Shown: positions 55,471-64,000 of the stretch, piece by piece
Numbering within the stretch: position 1 is the first letter of the stretch
Layout: each line of letters begins with the position of its first letter
NCBI GenBank assembly: GCA_966210515.1
Contig: CBIHLM010000013.1
Span: forward strand, 1 to 64,000
Origin: Paradesertivirga sp966210515
GTDB taxonomy: Bacteria; Bacteroidota; Bacteroidia; Sphingobacteriales; Sphingobacteriaceae
Direction of reading: 5' to 3'
DNA length: 64,000 nucleotides
Made by a program: the position numbers and the translations under genes
The notes under the pieces: model-generated
Databases searched by the model: none
Told to the model about the DNA's origin: nothing
What the model saw: the letters and a program-made list of their open reading frames with translations, nothing else

Positions 55471-56622
55471 ATGCTAACACAATTAAACACCTCTCCTTCA
55501 GGAGAGGGTGCGGCAGATAAGAGCGCAAAGGCGGGTGAGGTTCTTAAACTCGGAATATTAGGCCTTGGTGAAGGTCGAAGCACAATGTCAGCGGCCCTTG
55601 CCAGCGAGAAATGGGAGCTTAAAACTATCTGCGATGCGAACGAAGAGATGTGCAGACAACGTGCAAAGGAATTCGATTTCCACAATTATACTACCAGCTA
55701 CCAAACTATGCTGGATGATAAAGAAATTGACGTCATCGCCATTTATACACCCGATCATCTGCATGCCGAGCATGTGAAACAAGCTTTATTACATGATAAA
55801 CATGTGGTATGTACAAAGCCTTTTATTGACGATTTGTCGGACGCAAATGAGTTACTTGAAATAAGTGCTAAAACTGGTAAAAAGGTTTTTGTGGGACAAA
55901 GCTCCCGCTTCTTTGAACCCGCGAAACGGCAGCGCAAAGATTATGAAAATGGTTTATTGGGCGAACTGATAACAATCGAAAGTCATTACCATGCTGATCA
56001 TCGCTGGTTTTTAAAAAAAGGATGGTCTTTACTCAATTCCTTTAAATGGCTGTACGGCGGATTAAGTCACCCTGTTGATTTTATACGATGGTATTTCCCA
56101 AATATTGAGGAGGTGATGGGATACGGAATGATCAGCAGTAACGGACATGCAGCGGGACTGAAAAATCATGATACCATGCACTTTATTTTTAAAGCCAGTG
56201 ACGGCCGTATAGCTCGTGTTAGCGGCGCATATACCGGTCCGACGCAACCTGCAAGCCGCGACAGCGGAATGAGTGTTATATTGAGATGTACCGAAGGAGC
56301 CTCTCAGGCAGATTATCATGAGCTGCGTTATTCGGTTACAGATAAAACCGGAGAAGAAAAAATCGTACGCTGGGGCGACGATACAATGAAACATTATTTC
56401 CGTTTCGAAGGGCAGAGTCACCATGCAGGCGAGTATCAAAATTACCTGGAATACTTTGCGGATAGTATCAACGAAGATTTTACTGCTTATCCTGATATAA
56501 AAGAAGGAATTGGAACCATCGCTTTGCTTCAGGCAATGGATAAATCCCTGGAAACAGGAATGCCTGTAAAAGTGAATGATATACTTTCAAGCTTTAATAT
56601 CTCAAAGGATAAATTAAGTTGA
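55471..56622 (+). CDS. Gfo/Idh/MocA family oxidoreductase
   Basis: This 383-residue NAD(P)-dependent sugar oxidoreductase has a Rossmann start at LKLGILGLGEGRSTMSAALAS. KPFIDDLSDANELLEISAKTGKKV carries the conserved Lys-Pro, and the C-terminal sheet domain includes LYGGLSHPVDFIRWY. It acts on the ring hydroxyls of sugars or inositols. The first 24 residues (SPSGEGAADKSAKAGEV) are encoded by an interspersed repeat and are not part of the fold. No other start codon precedes LKLGILG in frame, so the ATG at 55471 seems to be the working start. The context suggests sugar epimerisation or oxidation. Confidence 0.85.
   Translation: MLTQLNTSPSGEGAADKSAKAGEVLKLGILGLGEGRSTMSAALASEKWELKTICDANEEMCRQRAKEFDFHNYTTSYQTMLDDKEIDVIAIYTPDHLHAEHVKQALLHDKHVVCTKPFIDDLSDANELLEISAKTGKKVFVGQSSRFFEPAKRQRKDYENGLLGELITIESHYHADHRWFLKKGWSLLNSFKWLYGGLSHPVDFIRWYFPNIEEVMGYGMISSNGHAAGLKNHDTMHFIFKASDGRIARVSGAYTGPTQPASRDSGMSVILRCTEGASQADYHELRYSVTDKTGEEKIVRWGDDTMKHYFRFEGQSHHAGEYQNYLEYFADSINEDFTAYPDIKEGIGTIALLQAMDKSLETGMPVKVNDILSSFNISKDKLS
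55490..55542 (+). repeat. Interspersed palindromic repeat, copy 2, within a coding start
   Basis: Same core and tail as copy 1 (CTCTCCTTCAGGAGAG, GTGCGG, then GGCGGGTGAGGTT). It lies inside the first 24 codons of the oxidoreductase gene and ends directly before the codons of the Rossmann fold. Confidence 0.75.
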
Positions 56623-56644
56623 TTTTTAAAACCTAACCATTTAA

Positions 56645-58234
56645 ATGAACAACCTGAATAATTATTTACAACCGCTTGATTACGCAATAATCGTCCTTTA
56701 TCTGCTGGTTTTACTGGCAATTGGATATTGGGTGAGTTTTGTGAAGGACAAAAAAAGCGGAGAAAATCTGTTCCTTGCCGGCAACTCGCTTGGCTGGGCA
56801 AGTATTGGTTTAAACATGTGGGGTACCAATGTTGGTCCTTCAATGCTGATTGCTTCGGCGAGTATTGGATATACAACAGGTATTGTGGCCGGTAATTTTG
56901 CCTGGTATGCTTTTGTGTTTATTTTTCTGCTGGCGGTGGTTTTCGCTCCAAGATATTTACATGCCAGGGTGCAAACATTGCCGGAATTTATGGGAAAACG
57001 CTTCGGCGATTCAACCCGGAATATCCTTGCCTGGTATACTTTAATAACTATTTTAATATCCTGGCTGGCTTTAACTCTATTTGCAGGCGGAATATTAATC
57101 CGTCAGCTGTTGGGCTTTCCAATGTGGCTGTCTGTAATAACTATGGTGTTGTTGGCAGCTTGTTTTTCTATTGCAGGCGGATTAAAAGCAATAGCCTATA
57201 CCAATGTATTTCAAATGCTGCTTTTGATTGCCGTTTCACTATTGCTAACCGTATTTGGTTTTGCAAAAGCAGGCGGAATTATGGAAGTATATAATCAGAC
57301 ACCATCAACTTTTTGGAATTTGTTGTTACCTGCCGATGATAAAAATTATCCATGGCTGGCCATCGTTTTAGGTTATCCGATTATGGGCGTCTGGTTCTGG
57401 TGCACCGATCAATCTATGGTACAATCGGTTTTGGGGGCTAAAACTTTAAAACAGGGACAACTGGGAGTCAATTTTATCGGCTGGCTCAAAATTCTGGATG
57501 TGCCGCTGTTTATCCTTCCGGGGATTATTTGCTACGTGCTTTATCCAAATCTTAAAAGTCCTGATGAAGCTTACATAACCATGGTTACCGGCTTGTTTCC
57601 TTCCGGGATGATAGGTTTAATCATCGTGGTTTTAATTGCGGCTTTAATAAGTACCATCGGTTCTGCGCTAAATTCTTTGAGTACAGTATTTACCATGGAT
57701 ATTTATGTGAAAAACCACAAGCCAGATGCAAGTCCTGCAGAGATAATTAAAATAGGACGTTTTGTAAACGTTGCTGGAGCGATAATAGCGATTTTTATTA
57801 CACTGGCTATCGATAGTATCAAGGGCTTAAATTTATTTGATGTATTTCAATCTGTATTGGGCTTTATCGCACCACCCATGTCGGTCGTGTTCCTTTTTGG
57901 TGTGTTATGGAAAAGAACAACAACAAAGGCAGCTAACTTTACTTTAACAGCCGGAACAGTCATCAGTCTTGGAATTGGTGTATTGTATTTATGGGTGTTC
58001 CCATCGGCGGAATATCCTCAGTGGCCGCACTTTCTGCAATTGTCATTTTACATCTTCGTGCTGCTTTCAGCACTGGCTTTTTTAATCACAGTATTGGATA
58101 AAAAAGCCGCATCAAACGAAAGAAACATACTTGATTATACAAACCTGGCCAAGCCTTCAAAACAGGTTTGGACATTATGGATAGCGCTGATTGTCGTAAT
58201 GGTGGGCTTGTATATATTCTTTAACGGACATTAA
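56645..58234 (+). CDS. Sodium:solute symporter family transporter (second)
   Basis: This 529-residue inner-membrane transporter has about 14 hydrophobic segments. SSS markers include ENLFLAGNSLGWASIGLNMWGTNVGPSM, GYPIMGVWFWCTDQSMVQSVLGAK and ISTIGSALNSLSTVFTMDIY. It resembles the SGLT-like branch that carries neutral sugars, in contrast to the transporter at 39593. It lies between an oxidoreductase and a sugar isomerase, so it probably imports the sugar that these act on. Confidence 0.9.
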   Translation: MNNLNNYLQPLDYAIIVLYLLVLLAIGYWVSFVKDKKSGENLFLAGNSLGWASIGLNMWGTNVGPSMLIASASIGYTTGIVAGNFAWYAFVFIFLLAVVFAPRYLHARVQTLPEFMGKRFGDSTRNILAWYTLITILISWLALTLFAGGILIRQLLGFPMWLSVITMVLLAACFSIAGGLKAIAYTNVFQMLLLIAVSLLLTVFGFAKAGGIMEVYNQTPSTFWNLLLPADDKNYPWLAIVLGYPIMGVWFWCTDQSMVQSVLGAKTLKQGQLGVNFIGWLKILDVPLFILPGIICYVLYPNLKSPDEAYITMVTGLFPSGMIGLIIVVLIAALISTIGSALNSLSTVFTMDIYVKNHKPDASPAEIIKIGRFVNVAGAIIAIFITLAIDSIKGLNLFDVFQSVLGFIAPPMSVVFLFGVLWKRTTTKAANFTLTAGTVISLGIGVLYLWVFPSAEYPQWPHFLQLSFYIFVLLSALAFLITVLDKKAASNERNILDYTNLAKPSKQVWTLWIALIVVMVGLYIFFNGH

Positions 58235-58271
58235 TCTAACAAAATATTAGCTAACAAAAGCATTTAATCAA

Positions 58272-59678
58272 ATGAAAGAACCAATAAGCTTAGGCGTAAT
58301 AATCGGTAACAGGGATTTTTTCCCGGACAGGCTGGTTGCTGATGCAAGAACCGAAATTATTGAACAATTAACAAAGCTCAACATTAAGCCTATACTTTTA
58401 GACGAGGGTCAATCAAAACTTGGCGGCGTGGAGACCTTCCACGATGCTCAAAAATGTGCTGAGTTATTCAGAAAACATCAGGACGAGATCATGGGAGTTT
58501 TAGTTGTACTTCCAAACTTTGGCGATGAACGCGGCGTAGCCGAAACACTTAAGCTGGCTGGTTTGAACGTGCCTGTTTTAATTCAAGCTTACCCTGATGA
58601 TTTGGATAAACTGGATGTTGCCAGAAGAAGAGACTCATGGTGCGGAAAAATTTCGGTTTGCAATAACCTTTATCAGTTCGGTATAAAATATACTTTAACC
58701 ACAAAACATGTGGTTCATCCATCCGATCCATCTTTCATCGAAGATCTTACAAATTTCTTAGGTGTTTGTCGCGTAGTTAAAGGTTTAAGATCGGTACGTA
58801 TCGGCGCTGTTGGCGCAAGACCGGGCGGTTTTAACACAGTACGGTATAGCGAGAAAATATTACAGCGTCATGGGATTTCTGTAGTTACAGTAGATCTCTC
58901 AGAGATTTTAGGAAACGCCAACAAACTCACTAAGGATGATTTGGTAGTTAAAGAGCGCCTCGAAAAAATAAGCAATTACGCTTCGACAGGAGTCACTCCA
59001 ACAGAAGCATTAATCCAGATAGCCAAGCTTGATGTGGTGTTGCATGATTTCATGAAGGATAATTCATTAGATGCTACCGCGATACAGTGCTGGACATCTT
59101 TGCAAAAGAATTATGGCTGTAACGTTTGTACCAGCATGAGCATGATGAGCGAAAATATGCTTCCAAGTGCTTGCGAGGTGGATGTTACAGGAACATTGAC
59201 CATGTATGCGATGCAGTTGGCTTCAGGTTCGCCAAGTGCCCTGGTTGATTGGAACAACAACTACGCTTCAGACGAAGAAAAATGTGTGCTGTTCCATTGC
59301 GGAAACTGGGCGAAATCCTTCCTTCCTGATATTACCATAAGCAACGCGCCAATTTTAGGGACTACCGTTGGAGTCGAAAATACCTACGGTGCGCTTGATG
59401 GACGTACACCTGCAATGCCGTTAACGTACGGAAGAATCAGTACAGACGATACCAGAGGTGTGATTAAGGCTTACTTCGGCGAAGGAATGCTTACTGATGA
59501 TGAGCTAAATACGTTTGGAAACAGAGCTGTTGCTAAAATTGATAACCTGCAGGGATTGATGCAATATGTATGCAGAAACGGATTCGAACATCATGTGGTG
59601 ATGAATGCTTCTAAAACTGCCGGTATTTTAAAAGAAGCATTCGAAAATTATCTCGGTTGGGAAATCTATCAGCATTAA
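58272..59678 (+). CDS. L-fucose/arabinose isomerase-like sugar isomerase
   Basis: This 468-residue cytoplasmic protein belongs to the L-fucose isomerase-related group. The N-terminal domain starts ISLGVIIGNRDFFPDRLV and contains a VLVVLPNFGDE block. The C-terminal active-site region has ACEVDVTGTLTMYAMQLASG, ALVDWNNNYA and LFHCGNWAK; the Glu, Asp and His here are the expected Mn ligands. It would convert an aldose to a ketose. It is 20 bp upstream of a split transketolase, a pairing known in sulfoquinovose breakdown and similar to the apiose isomerase-transketolase route. The actual sugar is unknown. Confidence 0.82.
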   Translation: MKEPISLGVIIGNRDFFPDRLVADARTEIIEQLTKLNIKPILLDEGQSKLGGVETFHDAQKCAELFRKHQDEIMGVLVVLPNFGDERGVAETLKLAGLNVPVLIQAYPDDLDKLDVARRRDSWCGKISVCNNLYQFGIKYTLTTKHVVHPSDPSFIEDLTNFLGVCRVVKGLRSVRIGAVGARPGGFNTVRYSEKILQRHGISVVTVDLSEILGNANKLTKDDLVVKERLEKISNYASTGVTPTEALIQIAKLDVVLHDFMKDNSLDATAIQCWTSLQKNYGCNVCTSMSMMSENMLPSACEVDVTGTLTMYAMQLASGSPSALVDWNNNYASDEEKCVLFHCGNWAKSFLPDITISNAPILGTTVGVENTYGALDGRTPAMPLTYGRISTDDTRGVIKAYFGEGMLTDDELNTFGNRAVAKIDNLQGLMQYVCRNGFEHHVVMNASKTAGILKEAFENYLGWEIYQH

Positions 59679-59698
59679 GCTGAGCGAATTTTAAGATC

Positions 59699-60526
59699 AT
59701 GACAGAAAAAGAACTTAAAGCAAAATCAGTAGAGTATCGCAAAAAGATACTCAAATACATTTATGGTGCAAAAGCCGGCCATACCGGTGGCAGTTTGTCG
59801 TGCATCGATATTTTAAATGTATTGTATAATGACGTGCTAAATGTTGGTCCCGAAAATTTTAAATCCCCCTACAGAGACCGCTACATTCAAAGCAAAGGAC
59901 ATTGTGTCGAAGCACTTTTTGTTGTTCTGGCCGATAAAGGATTTTTCCCTGAATCGGATCTCGAAACTTTGTGCAAATTCAAGTCGCACTATATCGGCCA
60001 TCCAACCAAAAAAGTTCATGGTGTGGAGCAAAATACAGGTGCTCTCGGCCACGGACTTTCTTTAAGCGTGGGGAATGCTATCGCTGCTAAACTTGATGAT
60101 AAAAGCTTTAAGGTGTTCACCCTTTTAGGGGATGGCGAATTACCTGAAGGCTCAAACTGGGAAGCTGCTCTCACAGCATCACATTACAAGCTGGATAATC
60201 TTTGTGCAATTATTGACCACAACAAACTTCAGATTTCGGGACGCACAATGGATGTCTGCAACACAGATCCAATTGATCAGAAGTTTGAAAGTTTTGGCTG
60301 GGCGGTACGGCAAGTGGATGGTCACGATTATCAGCAACTGAAAGAGACGTTTGCGAGCATGCCGTTTGAAGCCGGAAAGCCCAGTTTAATTATTGCACAT
60401 ACAGTTAAAGGGAAAGGCGTGAGTTATATGGAAGATCAGCTTAAATGGCACCATGGTGTTCCATCCGAGCAGGAATATGCAACCGCTTTACAGGAACTGG
60501 ATGAGGTTATGGCTTCGTTAAATTAA
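59699..60526 (+). CDS. Transketolase, N-terminal (thiamine-diphosphate binding) subunit
   Basis: This 275-residue subunit has AGHTGGSLSCIDIL and the TPP motif GDGELPEGSNWEAALTASHY, ending with NLCAIIDHNKLQISG. GRTMDVCNTDPI and TVKGKGVSYMED complete the family pattern. The full enzyme is made with the separate C-terminal subunit encoded 12 bp downstream. Split transketolases of this type often handle unusual ketoses rather than the core pentose pathway. Pairing with the isomerase upstream suggests cleavage of that isomerase's ketose. Confidence 0.9.
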   Translation: MTEKELKAKSVEYRKKILKYIYGAKAGHTGGSLSCIDILNVLYNDVLNVGPENFKSPYRDRYIQSKGHCVEALFVVLADKGFFPESDLETLCKFKSHYIGHPTKKVHGVEQNTGALGHGLSLSVGNAIAAKLDDKSFKVFTLLGDGELPEGSNWEAALTASHYKLDNLCAIIDHNKLQISGRTMDVCNTDPIDQKFESFGWAVRQVDGHDYQQLKETFASMPFEAGKPSLIIAHTVKGKGVSYMEDQLKWHHGVPSEQEYATALQELDEVMASLN

Positions 60527-60538
60527 ATTATCAGGAAA

Positions 60539-61504
60539 GTGGAAATAGTTACAGATAAAAAACCGGGAATCGGTCAGGCAAACCTTGAAACGTTTTCAGA
60601 AACGCTTCAAAAATTGGCGGAAAACGATAGAGATATCATCGTGGTAACCAGCGATTCAAGAGGCTCAGGGAAACTTGTTCCTTTCGGACAAAAATTCCCC
60701 AAGCAAATTATAGAGATTGGTATAGCCGAACAGAATCTGGTTGGCGTTGCTGCCGGTATCGCTTCCGCGGGAAAGAAGGTCTTCGCTGTTTCGCCGGCGT
60801 GTTTTCTTACAGCACGGTCGTTTGAACAGATAAAAAACGATGTCGCCTATTCTGATAATCCCGTGAGTTTAATCGGAATAAGTGCGGGTGTGAGTTATGG
60901 AGCTTTAGGCTCTACGCATCACAGTCTCCACGATTTTGCAGCTTTGCGCGCTGTTAATAATCTAATAATCGTAGCTCCGGCTGATAATTATGAAACAGAA
61001 CAGGCTATCGGTCTTGCAGCCCAATTAGATAAGCCAATTTATCTCCGCTTTGGGAAAAAGAATATGCCCCATCTTCCGACTGTCGGTGAAAAAGCCTTCC
61101 AATTCGGAAAGGGCCGGGTTATAAGACAGGGAACTGATCTTACCATAATCGGGACGGGAGAAACTGTGTATCCTGCATTGCAGGCAGCAGAAAAACTACA
61201 GGCCGAGCATAAGCTTAACGCAACTGTAATAAGTATGCATACCATCAAGCCATTAGACTATGAATTGCTCGCCGAAATTGCAAAAAGCGGAAAGCCAATT
61301 ATAACGGTAGAAGAGCATAGTGTGTTTGGAGGATTGGGTGAGGCGTGTGCTTCCTTCTTAATGGAAAATGGTTTCCGCAATCCTTTTAAAATTATAGGTA
61401 TTCCTGATGAATATACTGTTACAGGATCGCAGAATGATATTTTCAACCATTATGGCCTTTCGGAAAGTGGAATTACAGATGCGGTATTAAAAATAATGAA
61501 ATGA
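60539..61504 (+). CDS. Transketolase, C-terminal subunit
   Basis: This 321-residue subunit has DSRGSGKLVPFGQKFPKQ and the catalytic-glutamate block EIGIAEQNLVGVAAGIASAG. The C-terminal domain (LTIIGTGETVYPALQAAEKL, IITVEEHSVFGGLGEA) is typical of transketolase and related enzymes. The start appears to be GTG 60539, as no in-frame ATG exists before the conserved core. It forms the active enzyme with the subunit encoded just upstream. A repeat-containing gap of 177 bp follows. Confidence 0.9.
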   Translation: MEIVTDKKPGIGQANLETFSETLQKLAENDRDIIVVTSDSRGSGKLVPFGQKFPKQIIEIGIAEQNLVGVAAGIASAGKKVFAVSPACFLTARSFEQIKNDVAYSDNPVSLIGISAGVSYGALGSTHHSLHDFAALRAVNNLIIVAPADNYETEQAIGLAAQLDKPIYLRFGKKNMPHLPTVGEKAFQFGKGRVIRQGTDLTIIGTGETVYPALQAAEKLQAEHKLNATVISMHTIKPLDYELLAEIAKSGKPIITVEEHSVFGGLGEACASFLMENGFRNPFKIIGIPDEYTVTGSQNDIFNHYGLSESGITDAVLKIMK

Positions 61505-61548
61505 ATAGAAATATAAGTTGAGTATACATATATGAGTTTATTCACTGG

Positions 61549-61635
61549 CTGTCTCACTCTGAGCGGAGTCGAAGAGTTGTGTAGATGCATTGTTACCGGC
61601 TTTATGCTTCGACTCCGCTAAGCATGACAAACTCA
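61549..61635. repeat. REP-like inverted repeat
   Basis: The 13-bp arms AGCGGAGTCGAAG (61562-61574) and its complement (61607-61619) enclose a 32-base loop. The similarity continues outward for some bases (a TGTC-type string on one side and GACA on the other). No T-run follows, so this is not an intrinsic terminator. Such palindromes are scattered between genes in many Bacteroidota genomes. Confidence 0.7.
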
Positions 61636-61681
61636 TCATACATAAACATTAAACCTATTAACCAATATAACCCATTATAAA

Positions 61682-62614
61682 ATGAAGAGAATTCACCTAT
61701 TCTTTTTGCTGGTATCGCTAATAACAGCTGGTGCCTGTAGAAATGAAGCTGCTTCCAATAAACCCAAAAAAATTGCAGTAATCGTTTCTACCCTTAATAA
61801 TCCCTGGTTTGTAGTATTGGCAGAAACAGCAGCTGCAAAAGCCAGAACCTTAGGCTATGAAACTAAGATTTTCGATTCTCAGAACAATACCGCATTAGAA
61901 GCAGATCATTTTGAAAACGCAATAACCGGTGGATTTAACGCCGTTTTATTCAATCCTACTGATGCGGATGGATCCATCATAAACGTGGCGAAAGCTAAAG
62001 AAGCCGGCATTCCGGTTTTCTGCATGGACAGGGAAGTGAATTCTACCGAGGTTGCGACCTCGCAAATTTTATCCGACAGTTATTCAGGATGTATCGCGAT
62101 GGGAAAATACTTTGTTCAGAAAATGAATAAAAAAGGGAAATATGTTGAAATATTAGGCATTGTGGGTGATAACAATACCTGGGCTCGTTCGAAAGGATTT
62201 CATAGTGTGGTTGATAATTATCCGGGTTTGAAAATGGTTGCACAGCAGAGTGCCGACTTCGACCGTAACAAAGCGATGGAGGTTTTGGAATCGGTTTTAC
62301 AGGCCAACCCTGACATTGACGCTGTTTTTTGTGGAAATGATGCCATGGCAATGGGTGCTTATCAGGCGCTGTTTGCGGCCGGCAAAGCTAACCGTGTAAA
62401 AGTATTTGGTTTTGATGGTGCGGATGATGCACTGCAGTCGATAAAGGAAGGCAAGCTTAAAGCTACCGGAATGCAGTATCCAAAAATAATGGCCGAAACA
62501 GCGGCTTTATATGCGCAGGAATACTTTAACGGAAAGCGTGATTTCCCTCAAAAAGTTCCGGTGGCTGTTGAATTGGTAACAGCCGAAAATATTGATAATT
62601 ATTTATCTAAATAG
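61682..62614 (+). CDS. Ribose-type (RbsB-like) sugar-binding lipoprotein of an ABC importer
   Basis: This 310-residue protein has a lipobox TAGAC (cysteine 19). The type I periplasmic-binding fold begins KKIAVIVSTLNNPWFVVLAE, followed by GFNAVLFNPTDADG, GIPVFCMDRE, DAVFCGNDAMAMGAYQAL and VFGFDGADDALQSIKEGK. It delivers a pentose- or hexose-like sugar to the permease. DUF2291 and ATPase genes follow directly. ABC sugar importers are less common in Bacteroidota, so this set may have been acquired. Confidence 0.9.
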   Translation: MKRIHLFFLLVSLITAGACRNEAASNKPKKIAVIVSTLNNPWFVVLAETAAAKARTLGYETKIFDSQNNTALEADHFENAITGGFNAVLFNPTDADGSIINVAKAKEAGIPVFCMDREVNSTEVATSQILSDSYSGCIAMGKYFVQKMNKKGKYVEILGIVGDNNTWARSKGFHSVVDNYPGLKMVAQQSADFDRNKAMEVLESVLQANPDIDAVFCGNDAMAMGAYQALFAAGKANRVKVFGFDGADDALQSIKEGKLKATGMQYPKIMAETAALYAQEYFNGKRDFPQKVPVAVELVTAENIDNYLSK

Positions 62615-62617
62615 ATC

Positions 62618-63253
62618 ATGATGAAGATTTTAAAATATCTGATAGCGCTTGTCGTGGTTTTGTTTATTGGCTATAACTCTGTTTATTTTAAAAAGCTGAG
62701 CGAAGTACAAGCTGGAATTGCCGACGGAAAATTTAACACCGAAGAATATACTCGCAACTTTTGGGATAAAAAGCTTATGCCTTCTTTAAATAAGGCCATC
62801 GACATAAATACACTTGTTAATCTACTCCAAACCAATCCTGATAAAGCATTTAAAGATCATGCCCACGCTTTAGGAATCGGAAACCTGCAATACTTCATGA
62901 TAAAAGGAGAAGGGCAAGTGGTTTCTATTAATGAAAATGATGTAGAACTGAATATCGTAGGGGCCGGAAATCAGAGAGTAAGAGTTGCAACTGAATATGT
63001 TTATGGAAATGCAGTGAGAGATGCTTCCGGTTTATTGAATATGAATGAATTTGACAACACCGGGATATTCAACGAGGTTTCTGCGGGCATAAATAAGATC
63101 ATCAGAGCAGAAGTATTGCCATCGTTCAAGAAAAGTGTTGCAGAAAATGATAAGGTGCAATTTGTCGGAGCAATAGAATTGAACAGGAAATTCTTAAACC
63201 TGAAAGATGTTGAACTTACTCCGGTGCAATTAAAATTGGTTAGAACTCAGTAA
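62618..63253 (+). CDS. DUF2291 protein associated with sugar ABC importer
   Basis: This 211-residue protein has an N-terminal membrane anchor (about 5-25). The body matches DUF2291: NPDKAFKDHAHALGIGN, GEGQVVSINENDVEL, YVYGNAVRDASGLLNMNEF and QFVGAIELNRKF. The family is regularly encoded between ribose-type binding proteins and ATPases, as here. Its role in transport is not known. It starts 3 bp after the binding-protein gene; ATG 62621 is an alternative start. Confidence 0.8.
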   Translation: MMKILKYLIALVVVLFIGYNSVYFKKLSEVQAGIADGKFNTEEYTRNFWDKKLMPSLNKAIDINTLVNLLQTNPDKAFKDHAHALGIGNLQYFMIKGEGQVVSINENDVELNIVGAGNQRVRVATEYVYGNAVRDASGLLNMNEFDNTGIFNEVSAGINKIIRAEVLPSFKKSVAENDKVQFVGAIELNRKFLNLKDVELTPVQLKLVRTQ

Positions 63254-63264
63254 CCCAAACGCGT

Positions 63265-64000
63265 ATGCTAGTTGTAGAAAATATAAGTAAACGATTTGCA
63301 GGCATTCCGGCGCTTGATAACATTAATCTGGAAATTCATGCAGGAGAAGTTACTGCCATAATTGGCGAAAACGGTGCGGGAAAATCGACTTTAATGAAAA
63401 TCCTCTCGGGAGTTTATCCCGATTATGAAGGCAAAATTCTTTTTAAAGGGAAAGAAGTTCGCTTCAATAATCCAAAACAAGCTCAGGATCAGGGAATTGC
63501 CATTATTCATCAGGAACTTAATCTGATACCGCATTTAAGTATTACAGAAAATATTTTCCTGGGACGAGAGCTTACCGACTGGGCGGGTCTGGAGAAAAAA
63601 GCGATGCGCTTTAAAACGGAGCATTTGTTAAAACGGCTAAAATTGAATCTTGATCCGGATACTGCCATGATTGATTTGAAGGTTGGTCAGCAACAGGTGG
63701 TGGAAATCGCGAAAGCGCTGCTAACCGAGTCCGATGTCATCATTATGGACGAGCCTACTTCCGCCATCAGCGAAAGCGAAGTAAAAGTATTGTTCGAGAT
63801 TATCGACGATCTGCGGAAGGAAAACAAAGCCATCGTTTATATTTCACATAAATTGGATGAGCTGTTTAAAATAGCCGATCGGTATATCGTTTTACGGGAT
63901 GGAAAACTGATTGAGTCGGGGAGTATGGAAGGCATTAACGCCGATGATATAATCCGGAAAATGGTAGGCAGGGAGATCAATCTTATCCGCAGTAAAGATT
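63265..64000 (+). CDS. Sugar ABC transporter ATP-binding protein (RbsA-like), partial
   Basis: The frame is open from ATG 63265 to the window end (245 codons). The first nucleotide-binding domain shows Walker A GENGAGKST, Q-loop HQELNLIPHLS, a signature region VGQQQVVEIAKAL and Walker B VIIMDEPTSA, with the switch His in YISHKLDE. RbsA-type proteins carry two such domains in about 500 residues, so half is missing. The permease gene should follow beyond the window. It belongs with the binding protein and DUF2291 gene just upstream. Confidence 0.92.
   Translation, partial: MLVVENISKRFAGIPALDNINLEIHAGEVTAIIGENGAGKSTLMKILSGVYPDYEGKILFKGKEVRFNNPKQAQDQGIAIIHQELNLIPHLSITENIFLGRELTDWAGLEKKAMRFKTEHLLKRLKLNLDPDTAMIDLKVGQQQVVEIAKALLTESDVIIMDEPTSAISESEVKVLFEIIDDLRKENKAIVYISHKLDELFKIADRYIVLRDGKLIESGSMEGINADDIIRKMVGREINLIRSKD

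Noticed and set aside
61549..61635. Intrinsic terminator before the binding-protein gene
   Set aside because: The loop is long and there is no T-run; it resembles a dispersed REP-type repeat.

Overview
The window reads as chromosomal DNA of a Bacteroidota member, most likely Sphingobacteriaceae (Pedobacter-like). The grounds are two SusC/SusD outer-membrane pairs, Bacteroidota-type promoters (TAnnTTTG at -7), many short-signal lipoproteins, a low-to-moderate GC content and short repeats typical of that phylum. All recognised intact genes lie on the + strand. There are no rRNA or tRNA genes, no CRISPR array and no intact insertion sequence.

Layout. (1) 451-6531: SusC, SusD and a surface lipoprotein, closed by a terminator. 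(2) 6532-7739: intergenic DNA with a decayed IS1182-type transposase, phased T-tracts and a leader element shared with position 48-150. (3) 7740-13012: a second SusC/SusD pair. (4) 13013-13685: two terminators and possible gene remnants. (5) 13686-16564: a tandem DUF3826 protein and a pectate lyase. (6) 16934-45232: one long run of tightly spaced genes. It holds a second pectate lyase, a large beta-helix protein, a GH140-like apiosidase, a GH43, sialidase-fold proteins, esterases, a GH2, a GH78, a second DUF3826 protein, and an intracellular set (Fe-alcohol dehydrogenase, pyruvate-type aldolase, PdxA-like dehydrogenase, DUF1537 kinase, Na+/solute symporter). (7) 45460 to the window end: GH78, a family-43-like propeller, GH2, a GntR-type regulator, a beta-helix protein fused to a rhamnose-mutarotase-like domain, an oxidoreductase, a second symporter, an isomerase, a split transketolase, and the start of a ribose-type ABC importer that runs off the window.

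Together this looks like a large pectin utilisation locus. The mix of pectate lyase, apiosidase, rhamnosidases, galactosidase-type GH2, GH141-like and sialidase-fold enzymes and esterases resembles the inventory needed for rhamnogalacturonan II (RG-II). The SusC/D pairs would import fragments, secreted enzymes would trim them, and the intracellular genes would handle rare sugars.

Two inferences stand out. First, all five transcription units appear to start at promoters of one design: a 7-bp direct repeat with 21-bp period placed a constant 23-24 bp upstream of the -7 box. This suggests a single AraC-type (hybrid two-component) activator that is not encoded in the window. Second, the contiguous genes 34154-41191 fit, step by step and in stereochemistry, a route from the RG-II sugar Dha to pyruvate, D-threonate and dihydroxyacetone phosphate.
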